From assembly GCF_014859525.1 (NCBI RefSeq), contig NZ_JACUUB010000030.1, forward strand, positions 1 through 35,052: DNA of 35,052 bases, given 5' to 3'. This DNA comes from Marinobacter sp. (GTDB taxonomy: Bacteria; Pseudomonadota; Gammaproteobacteria; Pseudomonadales; Oleiphilaceae). Of this stretch, positions 18,206-28,948 are shown one piece after another. Both the position numbers and the translations under genes were made by a program. The first letter of the stretch is position 1. Every line of letters starts with the position of its first letter. The notes beneath the pieces are model-generated. The model was not told the DNA's origin, did not search any database, and saw only the letters and a list, made by a program, of their open reading frames with translations.

Positions 18206-18503
18206 GGATCATCACCTGTGAATTGCAGAGCCTGGGCCGCATGGCCACCAACCCTTTTCGGACACCTTACACCAATTATACGTTCGCCGACCAGAAACGG
18301 CCTATCCGAAACCGCCCGCCCTCATACACATATTGGGCCCCCGATCTTGAATTACAACGCCAGCAGGTCAATTAACGCGGCCCTGTACGTGATTACAGCC
18401 ATTTGTGGCACCAATCTATCTGTTACAATCGCCCAATTATACGCCGTTGTCAGCCTGCATACCGCTGACCTTTTGTTAATTGCATCGATAAAGAGATTAC
18501 ATC
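18206..18503. promoter_or_regulatory. divergent ftsH/yhbY control region with a duplicated TATAAT box
   Basis: This 298-bp gap has no gene. The 11-mer CCAATTATACG occurs twice, at 18272-18282 and 18433-18443. On the - strand each copy gives a consensus TATAAT -10 element facing ftsH. The matching -35 regions are poor. On the + strand TACAAT around 18425-18430 may serve yhbY. No trace of rlmE coding sequence was recognised. Confidence 0.4.
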
Positions 18504-18812
18504 ATGAGCTTGTCCGCGGAACAGCGCCGGGAGTACCGGGCCATTGCCCACAACCTTAAGCCCGTCATCATTGTTGGCGATAAAGGCCTGTCTGAGGGGC
18601 TTCAAGAAGAACTCGACCGCGCACTGAATGATCATGAGCTGATCAAGATCAAAATCGCCAGCCAGGACCGTGAGGCCCGCCAAGAGGCCATCAAAGTACT
18701 GTGCGAAAGCTCCAAGGCCGAATTGGTTCAAACCATTGGCAAAATCGCCGTCATTCTGCGCCGATCAAAGAAACCAAACCCCAAGTTGTCGAACTTGCTT
18801 CGAACCAGGTAA
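18504..18812 (+). CDS. yhbY: CRS1/YhbY-domain RNA-binding protein
   Basis: A 102-residue single-domain CRM (CRS1/YhbY) protein associated with pre-50S ribosomal particles in E. coli. Conserved features include RAIAHNLKPVIIVGDKGLSEG (read in two parts; the GDKG loop resembles the KH GXXG) followed by DHELIKIKI and a basic end with RRSKKPNPK. It is the only gene between 12.6 and 28.9 kb on the + strand. It diverges from ftsH and converges on greA, from which it is separated by a bidirectional terminator. Confidence 0.93.
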   Translation: MSLSAEQRREYRAIAHNLKPVIIVGDKGLSEGLQEELDRALNDHELIKIKIASQDREARQEAIKVLCESSKAELVQTIGKIAVILRRSKKPNPKLSNLLRTR

Positions 18813-18821
18813 TGGTCAGAT

Positions 18822-18860
18822 AAAAAAAGCCGGCTTAAGTTCCTCTCGCCGGCTTTTTTT
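18822..18860. terminator. bidirectional intrinsic terminator between yhbY and greA
   Basis: AAAAAAAGCCGGC at 18822-18834 pairs with its exact complement at 18848-18860 around a 13-nt loop, giving a U7 tail in either direction. It begins 9 bases after the yhbY stop and serves the convergent greA message as well. Confidence 0.93.
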
Positions 18861-18948
18861 GTAGATCGTTAATCCAGGACTGGAGCTGGAGCGTCAGCGG
18901 AAAACCGAGCCAACCCCTTCCGAGGCTGACCCTGAGACCTGCCCTCGC

Positions 18949-19428
18949 TCAAATGTATTCCACCTCTGAGATCTCATACTCCACGGTGCCAGACGGAATA
19001 CGAATCGCAACCACATCACCCTCGTTTTTACCGACCAGCGCGCGGGCAATCGGGGAAGAGACCGACAACTTTCCAGACTTGATGTCGGCTTCGTCTTCAC
19101 CCACGATCTGATATTTCACTTCTTCGTCGGTGTCCATGTTCACCAAATGCACGGTAGTGCCGAAAATCACCTTACCGGTGTTTTCCATCTTGGTGACATC
19201 GATAACCAGCACCGCCGACAATTTGCCTTCGATCTCCTGGATACGACCTTCGATAAAGCTCTGTTGTTCACGAGCAGCATGGTATTCGGCATTTTCCTTA
19301 AGATCACCGTGCTCACGGGCATCGGAAATAGCCTGAATGACACGGGGACGATCCTCAGATTTCAGCTTTTTTAGCTCATCGCGCAGGCGAGCCTCGCCTG
19401 TCGGCGTCATGGGTACTCTGTCAGCCAT
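18949..19428 (-). CDS. greA: transcription elongation factor GreA
   Basis: A 159-residue factor that stimulates RNA cleavage by backtracked RNA polymerase. An N-terminal coiled coil (about 1-75) with the acidic tip region [18 protein letters not shown] reaches the polymerase active site through the secondary channel. A C-terminal FKBP-like domain follows, with [17 protein letters not shown]. The gene begins 5 bases after the carB stop and is the last of the carA-carB-greA transcript. The length is standard. Confidence 0.97.
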   Translation of the reverse strand: MADRVPMTPTGEARLRDELKKLKSEDRPRVIQAISDAREHGDLKENAEYHAAREQQSFIEGRIQEIEGKLSAVLVIDVTKMENTGKVIFGTTVHLVNMDTDEEVKYQIVGEDEADIKSGKLSVSSPIARALVGKNEGDVVAIRIPSGTVEYEISEVEYI

Positions 19429-19433
19429 AGTCT

Positions 19434-22400
19434 TTATTTCCCTGCGTGCAAGTCCTGGAGGCGACGAACCGTGCGCTCCGGACCAAATTTGATCGCCCGG
19501 CAGAAGGCTTCGCCGCCTGCCAGTGTCGTTGTGTAGGTTACCTTGGTTTGCAGGGCTGACTGGCGGATTTGCGCCGAGTCGGAAATCGCCTTGCGACCTT
19601 CAGTGGTGTTGATGATCAGCTGCACCTGGCCATTTTTGATGGCATCCACTATGTGCGGCCTACCCTCACGGACCTTATTGACTCGCTCTGCGGTGATACC
19701 GGCCTCTTTCAGAGCCTTAGCCGTACCAGTAGTCGCAATAATCTTGAACCCGGCATCCACCAGGTCGCGAGCAACCTTGGCCGCGCCAGATTTATCGACA
19801 TCCCGGACCGACATAAACGCCGTACCCTGAGTGGGCAGACGCTCACCGATGGCCAGCGCAGCCTTGGCAAAGGCTTCATCGAAGCTATCGCCCAGGCCCA
19901 TTACCTCACCGGTCGACTTCATTTCTGGCCCAAGAATCGGGTCAACCGCCGGGAACTTGTTGAACGGGAACACAGACTCTTTCACGGCGTAATAGGTCGG
20001 CACAATTTCCTGCGTGAAATCCAGCTCTTTCAAGCTCTTGCCAGACATCACACGAGCGGCAACGGCCGCCAGCGACACACCGATCGCCTTGGATACAAAC
20101 GGCACCGTACGGGACGCCCGAGGGTTAACTTCGATCACGTAGATCTCGCCATCCTGCCAGGCCAACTGCACGTTCATCAGGCCGATAACATCCAGTTCGA
20201 TGGCCATTTTCTTCACGGCATCGCGCATCTGGTCCTGTACGTCTTTGGGCAGACTGTAGGGTGGCAGCGAACAGGCAGAGTCACCGGAGTGAACACCCGC
20301 TTGCTCAATGTGCTGCATGATGCCACCGATCACTACGTCGGTGCCGTCACAAATGGCATCGATGTCTACTTCGATGGCGGCGTTCAGGAAGTGATCCAGT
20401 AGCACCGGGCTGTCATTGGAAACCAGAACCGCATTGCGCATATAACGCACAAGCTCGGTTTCATCGTAAACGATTTCCATGGCGCGACCACCCAGCACAT
20501 AAGACGGGCGAACCACCAGCGGATAGCCAATTTCACGAGCCGCCAGAATGCCTTCTTCATGGCTGCGCACGGTGGTGTTTTCCGGCTGATTCAGGCCCAG
20601 GCGCTGAATCATCTGCTGGAAGCGTTCACGGTCTTCGGCGCGGTCGATGGCATCCGGGCTGGTGCCGATGATGGGCACGCCGGCAGCTTCGAGGCCACGA
20701 GCCAGTTTCAGCGGAGTTTGACCGCCGTACTGAACGATCACACCCTTAGGCTTCTCTACGTTGATGATTTCCAGCACGTCTTCCAGGGTGATAGGCTCAA
20801 AGTACAACCGGTCAGAGGTATCGTAATCGGTTGATACGGTCTCCGGGTTGCAGTTGATCATGATGGTCTCGTAGCCGTCTTCACGCATGGCCAGGGCCGC
20901 ATGCACACAGCAATAATCAAACTCGATACCCTGACCGATACGGTTAGGACCACCACCGATGACCACAATCTTCTCGCGATCACTCGGATCTGCTTCGCAC
21001 TCTTCCTCATAGGTTGAGTACATGTAGGCGGTGTCAGAAGCAAACTCGGCAGAACAGGTATCGACCCGCTTGTAGACGGGCCGAATGCCCAGATCATGGC
21101 GCAGTTTGCGCAGACTGACTTCAGACAGCCCCAATAGCTTGGCCAGACGAGCGTCAGAGAAACCTTTGCGCTTGAGACGGAACATGGTGGCGTGGTCAAT
21201 ATCCGCCTTACCTGCCGACTTCAACGCACGCTCTTCGCGGATCAGATCTTCAATCTGCACCAGATACCAGGGGTCAACCTTGGTGTACTGGAACACTTCA
21301 TCGACCGTCATACCGGCACGGAAGGCATCGCCGATGTACCAGACCCGCTCTGCGCCCGGCACGTTCAATTCGCGGGCCAGGGTTTCACGGGAATTTTCAG
21401 ATTCGAACTCGCCCAACTGCTCGTCAAAACCATCTGAGCCCACTTCCAGACCGCGCAGGGCTTTCTGCATGGATTCCTGGAAAGTGCGACCAATAGCCAT
21501 CACCTCGCCCACCGACTTCATCTGGGTGGTCAGGCGCGCATCGGCCTGCGGAAATTTCTCGAACGTAAAACGAGGAATCTTGGTAACAACGTAGTCAATA
21601 CTGGGCTCAAATGACGCCGGGGTCACGCCACCGGTGATCTCATTCTGCAGCTCATCCAGGGTATAACCCACCGCCAGCTTGGCGGCCACCTTGGCAATCG
21701 GGAAACCCGTGGCCTTGGACGCCAGCGCGGAGGAACGGGACACCCGCGGGTTCATCTCGATAACCACCATGCGGCCGTTATCCGGATTGATACCAAATTG
21801 AACATTGGAACCGCCCGTTTCTACGCCAATCTCACGCAGCACCGCCAAAGAGGCGTTCCGCATGATCTGATATTCTTTATCGGTCAGCGTTTGCGCCGGG
21901 GCAACGGTGATGGAGTCACCGGTGTGAACACCCATGGCATCAAAGTTTTCAATGGCGCAAACGATGATGCAGTTGTCGTTTTTGTCCCGGACAACCTCCA
22001 TCTCGTACTCTTTCCAGCCAATCAGGGATTCATCGATCAACAGCTCATTGGTTGGTGACAAATCCAGGCCACGGGTGCAGATTTCCTCGAACTCATCCTT
22101 GTTGTAGGCAATACCACCGCCGGATCCACCCATGGTGAATGACGGACGGATAATGCAGGGGAAACCGATATCCTTGTTCGCTTCCCAGGCTTCCGCCATG
22201 GAGTGAACAATGGTGGCGCGCGGGCATTCCAGACCGATTTTGCGCATGGCCTTGTCGAAACGGTCGCGGTCTTCGGCTTTATCGATGGTGTCGGCGTTGG
22301 CGCCGATCATTTCAACACCGTGTTTTTCCAACACACCGTGCTTTTCCAGATCCAGCGCACAATTCAGCGCAGTCTGACCACCCATGGTAGGCAGCAGGGC

Positions 22401-22652
22401 ATCCGGCTTTTCGTTCTCGATGATCTTCTCGACCGTCTTCCAGGTGATCGGCTCGATGTAGGTGGCATCAGCCATGGCCGGGTCGGTCATGATGGTGGCC
22501 GGGTTCGAGTTCACCAGAATAACCCGGTATCCCTCTTCACGCAGGGCTTTACAGGCCTGGGCTCCGGAGTAGTCGAACTCGCACGCCTGCCCGATCACAA
22601 TGGGGCCAGCGCCCAGGATCAGGATACTTTTGATATCGGTACGTTTTGGCAT
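19434..22652 (-). CDS. carB: carbamoyl-phosphate synthase large subunit
   Basis: A 1072-residue enzyme that makes carbamoyl phosphate for arginine and pyrimidines from bicarbonate, ATP and CarA-derived ammonia. Two homologous ATP-grasp halves are visible. The first starts at [20 protein letters not shown] and contains [15 protein letters not shown]. The second starts at [21 protein letters not shown] (read in two parts) and contains [15 protein letters not shown]. An allosteric MGS-like domain occupies about 935-1072 ([19 protein letters not shown]). It follows carA by 82 bases, with no gene between them; P. aeruginosa has, as I recall, an extra gene there. Confidence 0.98.
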   Translation of the reverse strand: MPKRTDIKSILILGAGPIVIGQACEFDYSGAQACKALREEGYRVILVNSNPATIMTDPAMADATYIEPITWKTVEKIIENEKPDALLPTMGGQTALNCALDLEKHGVLEKHGVEMIGANADTIDKAEDRDRFDKAMRKIGLECPRATIVHSMAEAWEANKDIGFPCIIRPSFTMGGSGGGIAYNKDEFEEICTRGLDLSPTNELLIDESLIGWKEYEMEVVRDKNDNCIIVCAIENFDAMGVHTGDSITVAPAQTLTDKEYQIMRNASLAVLREIGVETGGSNVQFGINPDNGRMVVIEMNPRVSRSSALASKATGFPIAKVAAKLAVGYTLDELQNEITGGVTPASFEPSIDYVVTKIPRFTFEKFPQADARLTTQMKSVGEVMAIGRTFQESMQKALRGLEVGSDGFDEQLGEFESENSRETLARELNVPGAERVWYIGDAFRAGMTVDEVFQYTKVDPWYLVQIEDLIREERALKSAGKADIDHATMFRLKRKGFSDARLAKLLGLSEVSLRKLRHDLGIRPVYKRVDTCSAEFASDTAYMYSTYEEECEADPSDREKIVVIGGGPNRIGQGIEFDYCCVHAALAMREDGYETIMINCNPETVSTDYDTSDRLYFEPITLEDVLEIINVEKPKGVIVQYGGQTPLKLARGLEAAGVPIIGTSPDAIDRAEDRERFQQMIQRLGLNQPENTTVRSHEEGILAAREIGYPLVVRPSYVLGGRAMEIVYDETELVRYMRNAVLVSNDSPVLLDHFLNAAIEVDIDAICDGTDVVIGGIMQHIEQAGVHSGDSACSLPPYSLPKDVQDQMRDAVKKMAIELDVIGLMNVQLAWQDGEIYVIEVNPRASRTVPFVSKAIGVSLAAVAARVMSGKSLKELDFTQEIVPTYYAVKESVFPFNKFPAVDPILGPEMKSTGEVMGLGDSFDEAFAKAALAIGERLPTQGTAFMSVRDVDKSGAAKVARDLVDAGFKIIATTGTAKALKEAGITAERVNKVREGRPHIVDAIKNGQVQLIINTTEGRKAISDSAQIRQSALQTKVTYTTTLAGGEAFCRAIKFGPERTVRRLQDLHAGK

Positions 22653-22734
22653 GTCTTGGTAAACCTGTCAGCAACTTTTGAATTCTTGCAGCGCAAAAAC
22701 GCGGCGCCTGTTCGTTTTCCGTTTTGAACCACCC

Positions 22735-23865
22735 TCAGGCAGATCGTGCCTGCATCAACTGGATAAATTCGTCAAACAGGGGCGCCACGTCGTGAGGGCC
22801 GGGACTGGCTTCCGGGTGGCCCTGAAAGCTGTAGGCCGCCTTGTCGGTCCGACGAATGCCCTGCAGGGTGCCGTCAAACAACGATTTGTGGGTCGCTTGT
22901 ACGGTCGCAGGCAAGGTCGATTCATCCACGGCAAAACCGTGGTTCTGACTGGTGATCATCACCGTACCTTTGGCCAGATCCTGCACCGGATGGTTGGCAC
23001 CGTGATGGCCGTGGCCCATCTTCATGGTTTTGGCACCACTGGCCAGCGCCAGCAATTGATGACCCAAGCAGATACCAAACACCGGAACCTCGGTATCCAG
23101 AACCTCTTTGATCGCGGCAATGGCGTAGTCGCAGGGTTCGGGATCGCCCGGGCCGTTGGACAGGAAAATGCCGTCCGGCTTCATCGCGAGCACATCGGCG
23201 GCAGGCGTTTGTGCAGGCACCACGGTGATATCGCAGCCCCGCGCGGCCAGCATCCGCAGAATGTTATATTTTACGCCGTAATCCCACGCCACCACTTTGA
23301 AACTGGCAGAGGTCCGCTCACCGTAGCCCGAGGCCAGATCCCATTCGGTCTGGCTCCATTGATATGGCTGATCGCACGTCACTTCTTTGGCCAGATCCAT
23401 CCCCTTAAGACCCGGGAAGGCATTAGCCAGCTCCAATGCACGCTCAGCGGTTGCATTATCGCCAGCAACAATGGCGCCATTCTGAGAGCCTTTGTCCCGG
23501 AGGATGCGAGTCAACCGACGGGTATCGATGTCGGCAATGCCAACAATGTTGTTGCTTCGCAGGTAGTCGTCAAGACTGCCCTGGTTGCGCCAGCTACTGG
23601 CAAGCAACGGCAAGTCGCGAATGATAAGCCCGGCGGCGTGAATGCGATCGGATTCTACGTCTTCCGCGTTCACACCGGTGTTACCAATGTGCGGATACGT
23701 CAGGGTGACGATCTGGCGCGAGTAGGACGGGTCGGTCAGGATTTCCTGATAGCCGGTCATGGCAGTATTGAAGACTACCTCGCCGCTGGTTTCTCCGTTT
23801 GCGCCAATGGCGGTGCCGTAAAAAAGGCTTCCGTCTGCGAGAGCAAGGATTGCTGGTGTACTCAA
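22735..23865 (-). CDS. carA: carbamoyl-phosphate synthase small (glutaminase) subunit
   Basis: A 376-residue subunit that hydrolyses glutamine and channels ammonia to CarB. The N-terminal CPSase domain contains [20 protein letters not shown]. The class I amidotransferase domain carries Cys266 in GICLGHQ and His350/Glu352 in [12 protein letters not shown] choose the TTG at 23863-23865 because GAGGA lies 8 bases upstream and [12 protein letters not shown] aligns with pseudomonad CarA. The ATG at 23880 adds five residues but lacks a ribosome site. The long in-frame extension to 23934 overlaps the leader and is not real. The leader carries a promoter and a terminator hairpin. Confidence 0.96.
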   Translation of the reverse strand: MSTPAILALADGSLFYGTAIGANGETSGEVVFNTAMTGYQEILTDPSYSRQIVTLTYPHIGNTGVNAEDVESDRIHAAGLIIRDLPLLASSWRNQGSLDDYLRSNNIVGIADIDTRRLTRILRDKGSQNGAIVAGDNATAERALELANAFPGLKGMDLAKEVTCDQPYQWSQTEWDLASGYGERTSASFKVVAWDYGVKYNILRMLAARGCDITVVPAQTPAADVLAMKPDGIFLSNGPGDPEPCDYAIAAIKEVLDTEVPVFGICLGHQLLALASGAKTMKMGHGHHGANHPVQDLAKGTVMITSQNHGFAVDESTLPATVQATHKSLFDGTLQGIRRTDKAAYSFQGHPEASPGPHDVAPLFDEFIQLMQARSA

Positions 23866-23932
23866 GGCTTGTATCCTCATCGAGTGGCGTAAGTTCGTCA
23901 CGAACAGGAACGCAAGCGCATATTCAGGTTGC

Positions 23933-23968
23933 AAAAAAGCGAGACAGAGTCTTAACCCGGTCCCGCTT
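23933..23968 (-). terminator. intrinsic terminator in the dapB-carA gap (carA leader)
   Basis: On the - strand AAGCGGGAC pairs with GTCTCGCTT (one G-U pair) around a 14-nt loop, followed by TTTTTT. It ends dnaJ-dapB transcription. It also lies downstream of the carA promoter at 24015-24043, so carA transcripts must pass it. Confidence 0.8.
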
Positions 23969-24014
23969 CCTTATAAACTTTTCAATGGTACGCTTGGTGC
24001 AGTGAAATCGCTTT

Positions 24015-24043
24015 ATTGTAAGAAATCTGACGATTTTTGTCCA
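24015..24043 (-). promoter_or_regulatory. sigma-70 promoter of carA-carB-greA
   Basis: On the - strand TGGACA (24038-24043), a 17-bp spacer and TACAAT (24015-24020). The -35 begins 6 bases after the dapB stop. The predicted start near 24008 gives a leader of about 140 nt before the carA TTG. Confidence 0.75.
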
Positions 24044-24049
24044 CGACCA

Positions 24050-25995
<1,946 letters not shown>

Positions 25996-26020
25996 GCTTT
26001 AAAACCCTGTTGTATAACGA

Positions 26021-26049
26021 GGAAAACGCGAGCTTTGCTCGCGTTTTCC
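26021..26049 (-). promoter_or_regulatory. stable hairpin between dnaK and dnaJ
   Basis: A perfect 13-bp stem (GGAAAACGCGAGC with its complement) closes a 3-nt loop, with a short T stretch within the 3' arm. It could act as a partial terminator or mRNA stabiliser, reducing dnaJ relative to dnaK. The function is inferred. Confidence 0.7.
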
Positions 26050-26071
26050 AACTGCCTGATATACTTCGAAT

Positions 26072-27997
26072 TTACTTCTTTTCGTCTTCTTTGACTTCTT
26101 CGAACTCGGCGTCAACAGCGTCGTCAGCTTTCTGAGCCTGAGCCTCTTCCTGCCCGCCTGCCTGCTGCTCTTGCCCAGCCTGGTCCGCGTACATCTTCTG
26201 AGCCAACTCGGACGACACTTCCGTCAGCTTCTGCGTCTTGCTTTCGATCGCTTCTTTATCGGAACCAGTCAGTGCTTCTTCAAGATCCTTGATAGCCGCT
26301 TCGATGGACTCTTTCTCGCTGTCCGTGACCTTGTCAGCGGCATCGGTCAGAGTCTTGCGCACGGCGTGAACCATGGCATCGCCCTGGTTGCGCGCCTGCA
26401 CCAACTCCTCGAACTTGCGATCTTCGTCGGCGTTGGCTTCGGCATCACGCACCATCTTTTCAATCTCGTCGTCATTCAGACCTGACGACGCCTTGATCAC
26501 AATGGACTGTTCTTTACCGGTCGCCTTATCTTTTGCAGACACGTTCAGGATACCGTTGGCATCGATATCAAAAGTCACCTCAATCTGGGGCACACCGCGC
26601 GGAGCCGGCGGAATGTCGGCCAGGTCGAAACGACCGAGCGACTTGTTCTGTGCCGCCTGCTTGCGCTCACCCTGAACCACGTGGATGGTAACGGCCGTCT
26701 GGCTGTCATCCGCAGTGGAGAAGGTTTGCGACTTCTTGGTCGGGATGGTGGTGTTCTTGTCGATCAGCGGTGTCGCAACTCCACCCATGGTTTCGATACC
26801 CAGGGTCAGCGGCGTGACGTCCAGCAGCAGTACGTCTTTCACATCACCAGACAGAACAGCCGCCTGAATAGCCGCACCCATGGCGACAGCTTCATCCGGA
26901 TTAACATCCTTGCGGGCTTCTTTGCCGAAGAACTCTTTTACTTTTTCCTGCACCAGCGGCATACGGGTCTGACCACCAACAAGGATAACCTCGTCGATTT
27001 CAGACGCTTTCATGCCGGCGTCCTGCAGCGCCACTTTACAGGGCTCGAGGCTGCGCTGAACCAGGTCTTCTACCAGGGATTCCAGCTTGGCACGGGTCAG
27101 CTTGACGTTCATGTGCTTCGGGCCAGACGCATCAGCTGTCACGTACGGCAAGTTGACGTCGGTCTGCTGACTGCTGGACAGCTCGATCTTGGCTTTTTCA
27201 CCAGCCTCTTTCAGGCGCTGCATGGCCAGGGAGTCACCGCGCAGATCGATACCACTGTCTTTCTTGAACTGGTCCGCCAGGTATTCGATGATTTTCAGGT
27301 CGAAGTCTTCACCGCCCAGGAAGGTGTCACCATTGGTGGCCAAAACTTCAAACTGATGTTCACCGTCAACATCAGCGATCTCAATGATGGACAGATCGAA
27401 GGTACCACCGCCGAGGTCATAAACCGCGATGGTGCGATCACCGGTTTTCTTGTCCATGCCGTACGCCAGTGCAGCAGCCGTCGGCTCGTTGATGATGCGC
27501 TTTACTTCCAGACCGGCAATCTTGCCCGCATCTTTGGTGGCCTGACGCTGACTGTCATTGAAATAAGCCGGAACCGTGATAACTGCCTCGGTTACTTTCT
27601 CACCCAGGTAGTCTTCGGCTGTCTTCTTCATCTTTTTGAGAATTTCAGCAGACACCTGTGGCGGCGCGATTTTCTCATTCTTAACCTCTACCCAGGCATC
27701 ACCGTTGTCTGCCTTGGCAATCTTGTAAGGCACCATCTTGATGTCTTTCTGGACCACGTCATCTTCAAAACGACGACCGATCAAACGCTTGATGGCGTAC
27801 AGAGTGTTGTGCGGGTTAGTAACCGCCTGACGCTTCGCTGACTGACCAACCAACGTCTCACCATCTTCCGTGTAGGCAACAATGGACGGGGTGGTGCGAT
27901 CACCCTCGGCGTTTTCAATAACCTTAACCTTGTCACCATCCATGATGGCTACACAGGAATTGGTGGTTCCCAAGTCGATACCAATAATTTTGCTCAT
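26072..27997 (-). CDS. dnaK: molecular chaperone DnaK (Hsp70)
   Basis: A 641-residue Hsp70 of standard length. The N-terminal ATPase domain (about 1-385) starts with [18 protein letters not shown] and contains [15 protein letters not shown] and a GGQTRMP block. The linker [20 protein letters not shown] leads to the peptide-binding domain. The C-terminus is the usual acidic tail (EEVKEDEKK). It follows grpE by 92 bases, and that gap holds a second sigma-32-like promoter. Confidence 0.99.
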   Translation of the reverse strand: MSKIIGIDLGTTNSCVAIMDGDKVKVIENAEGDRTTPSIVAYTEDGETLVGQSAKRQAVTNPHNTLYAIKRLIGRRFEDDVVQKDIKMVPYKIAKADNGDAWVEVKNEKIAPPQVSAEILKKMKKTAEDYLGEKVTEAVITVPAYFNDSQRQATKDAGKIAGLEVKRIINEPTAAALAYGMDKKTGDRTIAVYDLGGGTFDLSIIEIADVDGEHQFEVLATNGDTFLGGEDFDLKIIEYLADQFKKDSGIDLRGDSLAMQRLKEAGEKAKIELSSSQQTDVNLPYVTADASGPKHMNVKLTRAKLESLVEDLVQRSLEPCKVALQDAGMKASEIDEVILVGGQTRMPLVQEKVKEFFGKEARKDVNPDEAVAMGAAIQAAVLSGDVKDVLLLDVTPLTLGIETMGGVATPLIDKNTTIPTKKSQTFSTADDSQTAVTIHVVQGERKQAAQNKSLGRFDLADIPPAPRGVPQIEVTFDIDANGILNVSAKDKATGKEQSIVIKASSGLNDDEIEKMVRDAEANADEDRKFEELVQARNQGDAMVHAVRKTLTDAADKVTDSEKESIEAAIKDLEEALTGSDKEAIESKTQKLTEVSSELAQKMYADQAGQEQQAGGQEEAQAQKADDAVDAEFEEVKEDEKK

Positions 27998-28066
27998 CGA
28001 ATCACTCCAAATCTTTCTGAATGCTGCCCCGGACCTGAATACTCCGGATTTTGCTGGTTAATCGCT

Positions 28067-28093
28067 ATATTGGCGCTTTAAACGTTATTTCAA
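28067..28093 (-). promoter_or_regulatory. candidate sigma-32 promoter for dnaK overlapping the grpE stop
   Basis: On the - strand TTGAAA (28088-28093, part of CTTGAAA) and GCCAATAT (28067-28074) are separated by 13 bp, the same spacing as the grpE promoter. The -10 matches CCCCATAT at 6 of 8 positions. The -35 overlaps the grpE TGA. Confidence 0.5.
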
Positions 28094-28683
28094 GCCTGCT
28101 CGTCGATTTTTGGTGCGTTTTCTGCCTTTGCAACAACCACCATGGCAGGACGAACCACGCGACCGTTGAGCAGATAACCTTTCTGCACGACCGCCACTAC
28201 ACTGTTTGGCTCAGCGTCTGGTGCAGGCACCATAGACATGGCTTCATGCTGATTGGGATCAAACGGTTCACCAACCGGGTTCACCTGCTCGACGTTGAAT
28301 TTCTTGATGCTGTTCATGAAGAGGTTGAGCGTCATCTCCACGCCCTCACGAATGGACGCTACCAATTCACCGGCGTTTTCCTGGCCCTCGGTACTCTCGA
28401 CAGCTTTCTCAAGACTGTCCGCGACCGGAAGCAACTCCTTCACGAACTTTTCCACCGCAAACTTGTGAGCCTTCTCGACATCAATCTCGGCACGGCGGCG
28501 AACGTTCTGCATCTCAGCCTGGGCGCGCAAGGCCTGGTCCTGATATTCCTGCAACTTGGCGCTCAGTGCTTCGAGCTCTGAGCTTTCGCCCGACGGCTCT
28601 GCACCGTTTGCCTGTTCTGCAGCAGCCTCTGCCGGCTCGTTATGTTCATCTACCTGTTCGTTGCGCTTATCGTCAGCACTCAT
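28090..28683 (-). CDS. grpE: nucleotide exchange factor GrpE
   Basis: A 197-residue homodimeric cofactor that releases ADP from DnaK. An acidic disordered N-terminus (about 1-35) precedes a long helix/coiled coil (about 35-85, including QDQALRAQAEMQNVRRRAE). A C-terminal beta domain follows, with NPVGEPFDPNQHEAMSMVP and VVQKGYLLNGRVVRPAMVVV, the diagnostic end. It is first in the grpE-dnaK-dnaJ-dapB series and has a near-perfect sigma-32 promoter upstream. Confidence 0.98.
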   Translation of the reverse strand: MSADDKRNEQVDEHNEPAEAAAEQANGAEPSGESSELEALSAKLQEYQDQALRAQAEMQNVRRRAEIDVEKAHKFAVEKFVKELLPVADSLEKAVESTEGQENAGELVASIREGVEMTLNLFMNSIKKFNVEQVNPVGEPFDPNQHEAMSMVPAPDAEPNSVVAVVQKGYLLNGRVVRPAMVVVAKAENAPKIDEQA

Positions 28684-28776
28684 GACAACTCCTGATGGAT
28701 TTTCCCTGGGCCCGAAGGCCTGCGGCTAAAAGAGCCCCGCCCTCTGAAGGACAGGAAAATACGGCTTTGCGAACGA

Positions 28777-28803
28777 ATATGGGGCCCGCTTGCCAGGTTT
28801 CAA
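28777..28803 (-). promoter_or_regulatory. sigma-32 heat-shock promoter of grpE
   Basis: On the - strand TTGAAA (28798-28803), a 13-bp spacer and CCCCATAT (28777-28784) match the known heat-shock sigma factor consensus closely. It lies 94 bases before the grpE ATG in the intergenic region shared with recN. Confidence 0.85.
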
Positions 28804-28845
28804 CCATCCGCACCGCTTTCTTTGCATATTTAAGCGCTGGACGAT

Positions 28846-28874
28846 TTGCAAACAGGGAAAAGGCTGTATATATT
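28846..28874 (+). promoter_or_regulatory. sigma-70 promoter of recN
   Basis: TTGCAA (28846-28851), a 17-bp spacer and TATATT (28869-28874). The -10 element lies inside the first LexA box, so LexA binding would block polymerase. Confidence 0.75.
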
Positions 28875-28879
28875 CACAG
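28864..28879 (+). promoter_or_regulatory. LexA (SOS) box 1 of recN
   Basis: CTGT-N8-ACAG with an AT-rich centre, an exact match to the core gammaproteobacterial LexA consensus, overlapping the recN -10 element. Confidence 0.88.
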
Positions 28880-28882
28880 CAA

Positions 28883-28898
28883 CTGTATGAAACCACAG
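28883..28898 (+). promoter_or_regulatory. LexA (SOS) box 2 of recN
   Basis: A second exact CTGT-N8-ACAG, 3 bp after box 1 and 19 bp from it centre to centre, near the expected transcription start. Tandem LexA boxes are known at E. coli recN and give tight repression. Confidence 0.83.
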
Positions 28899-28935
28899 TA
28901 TCAGGAAATCAATCAGAGACGTTCCAGCTCTGACC

Positions 28936-28944
28936 GGAGGTGAT
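28936..28944 (+). promoter_or_regulatory. consensus ribosome binding site deciding the recN start
   Basis: GGAGGTGAT is fully complementary to the 16S anti-Shine-Dalgarno tail and ends 4 bases before ATG 28949. It rules out the in-frame GTG at 28940, which lies inside it. Confidence 0.85.
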
Positions 28945-28948
28945 CGGC

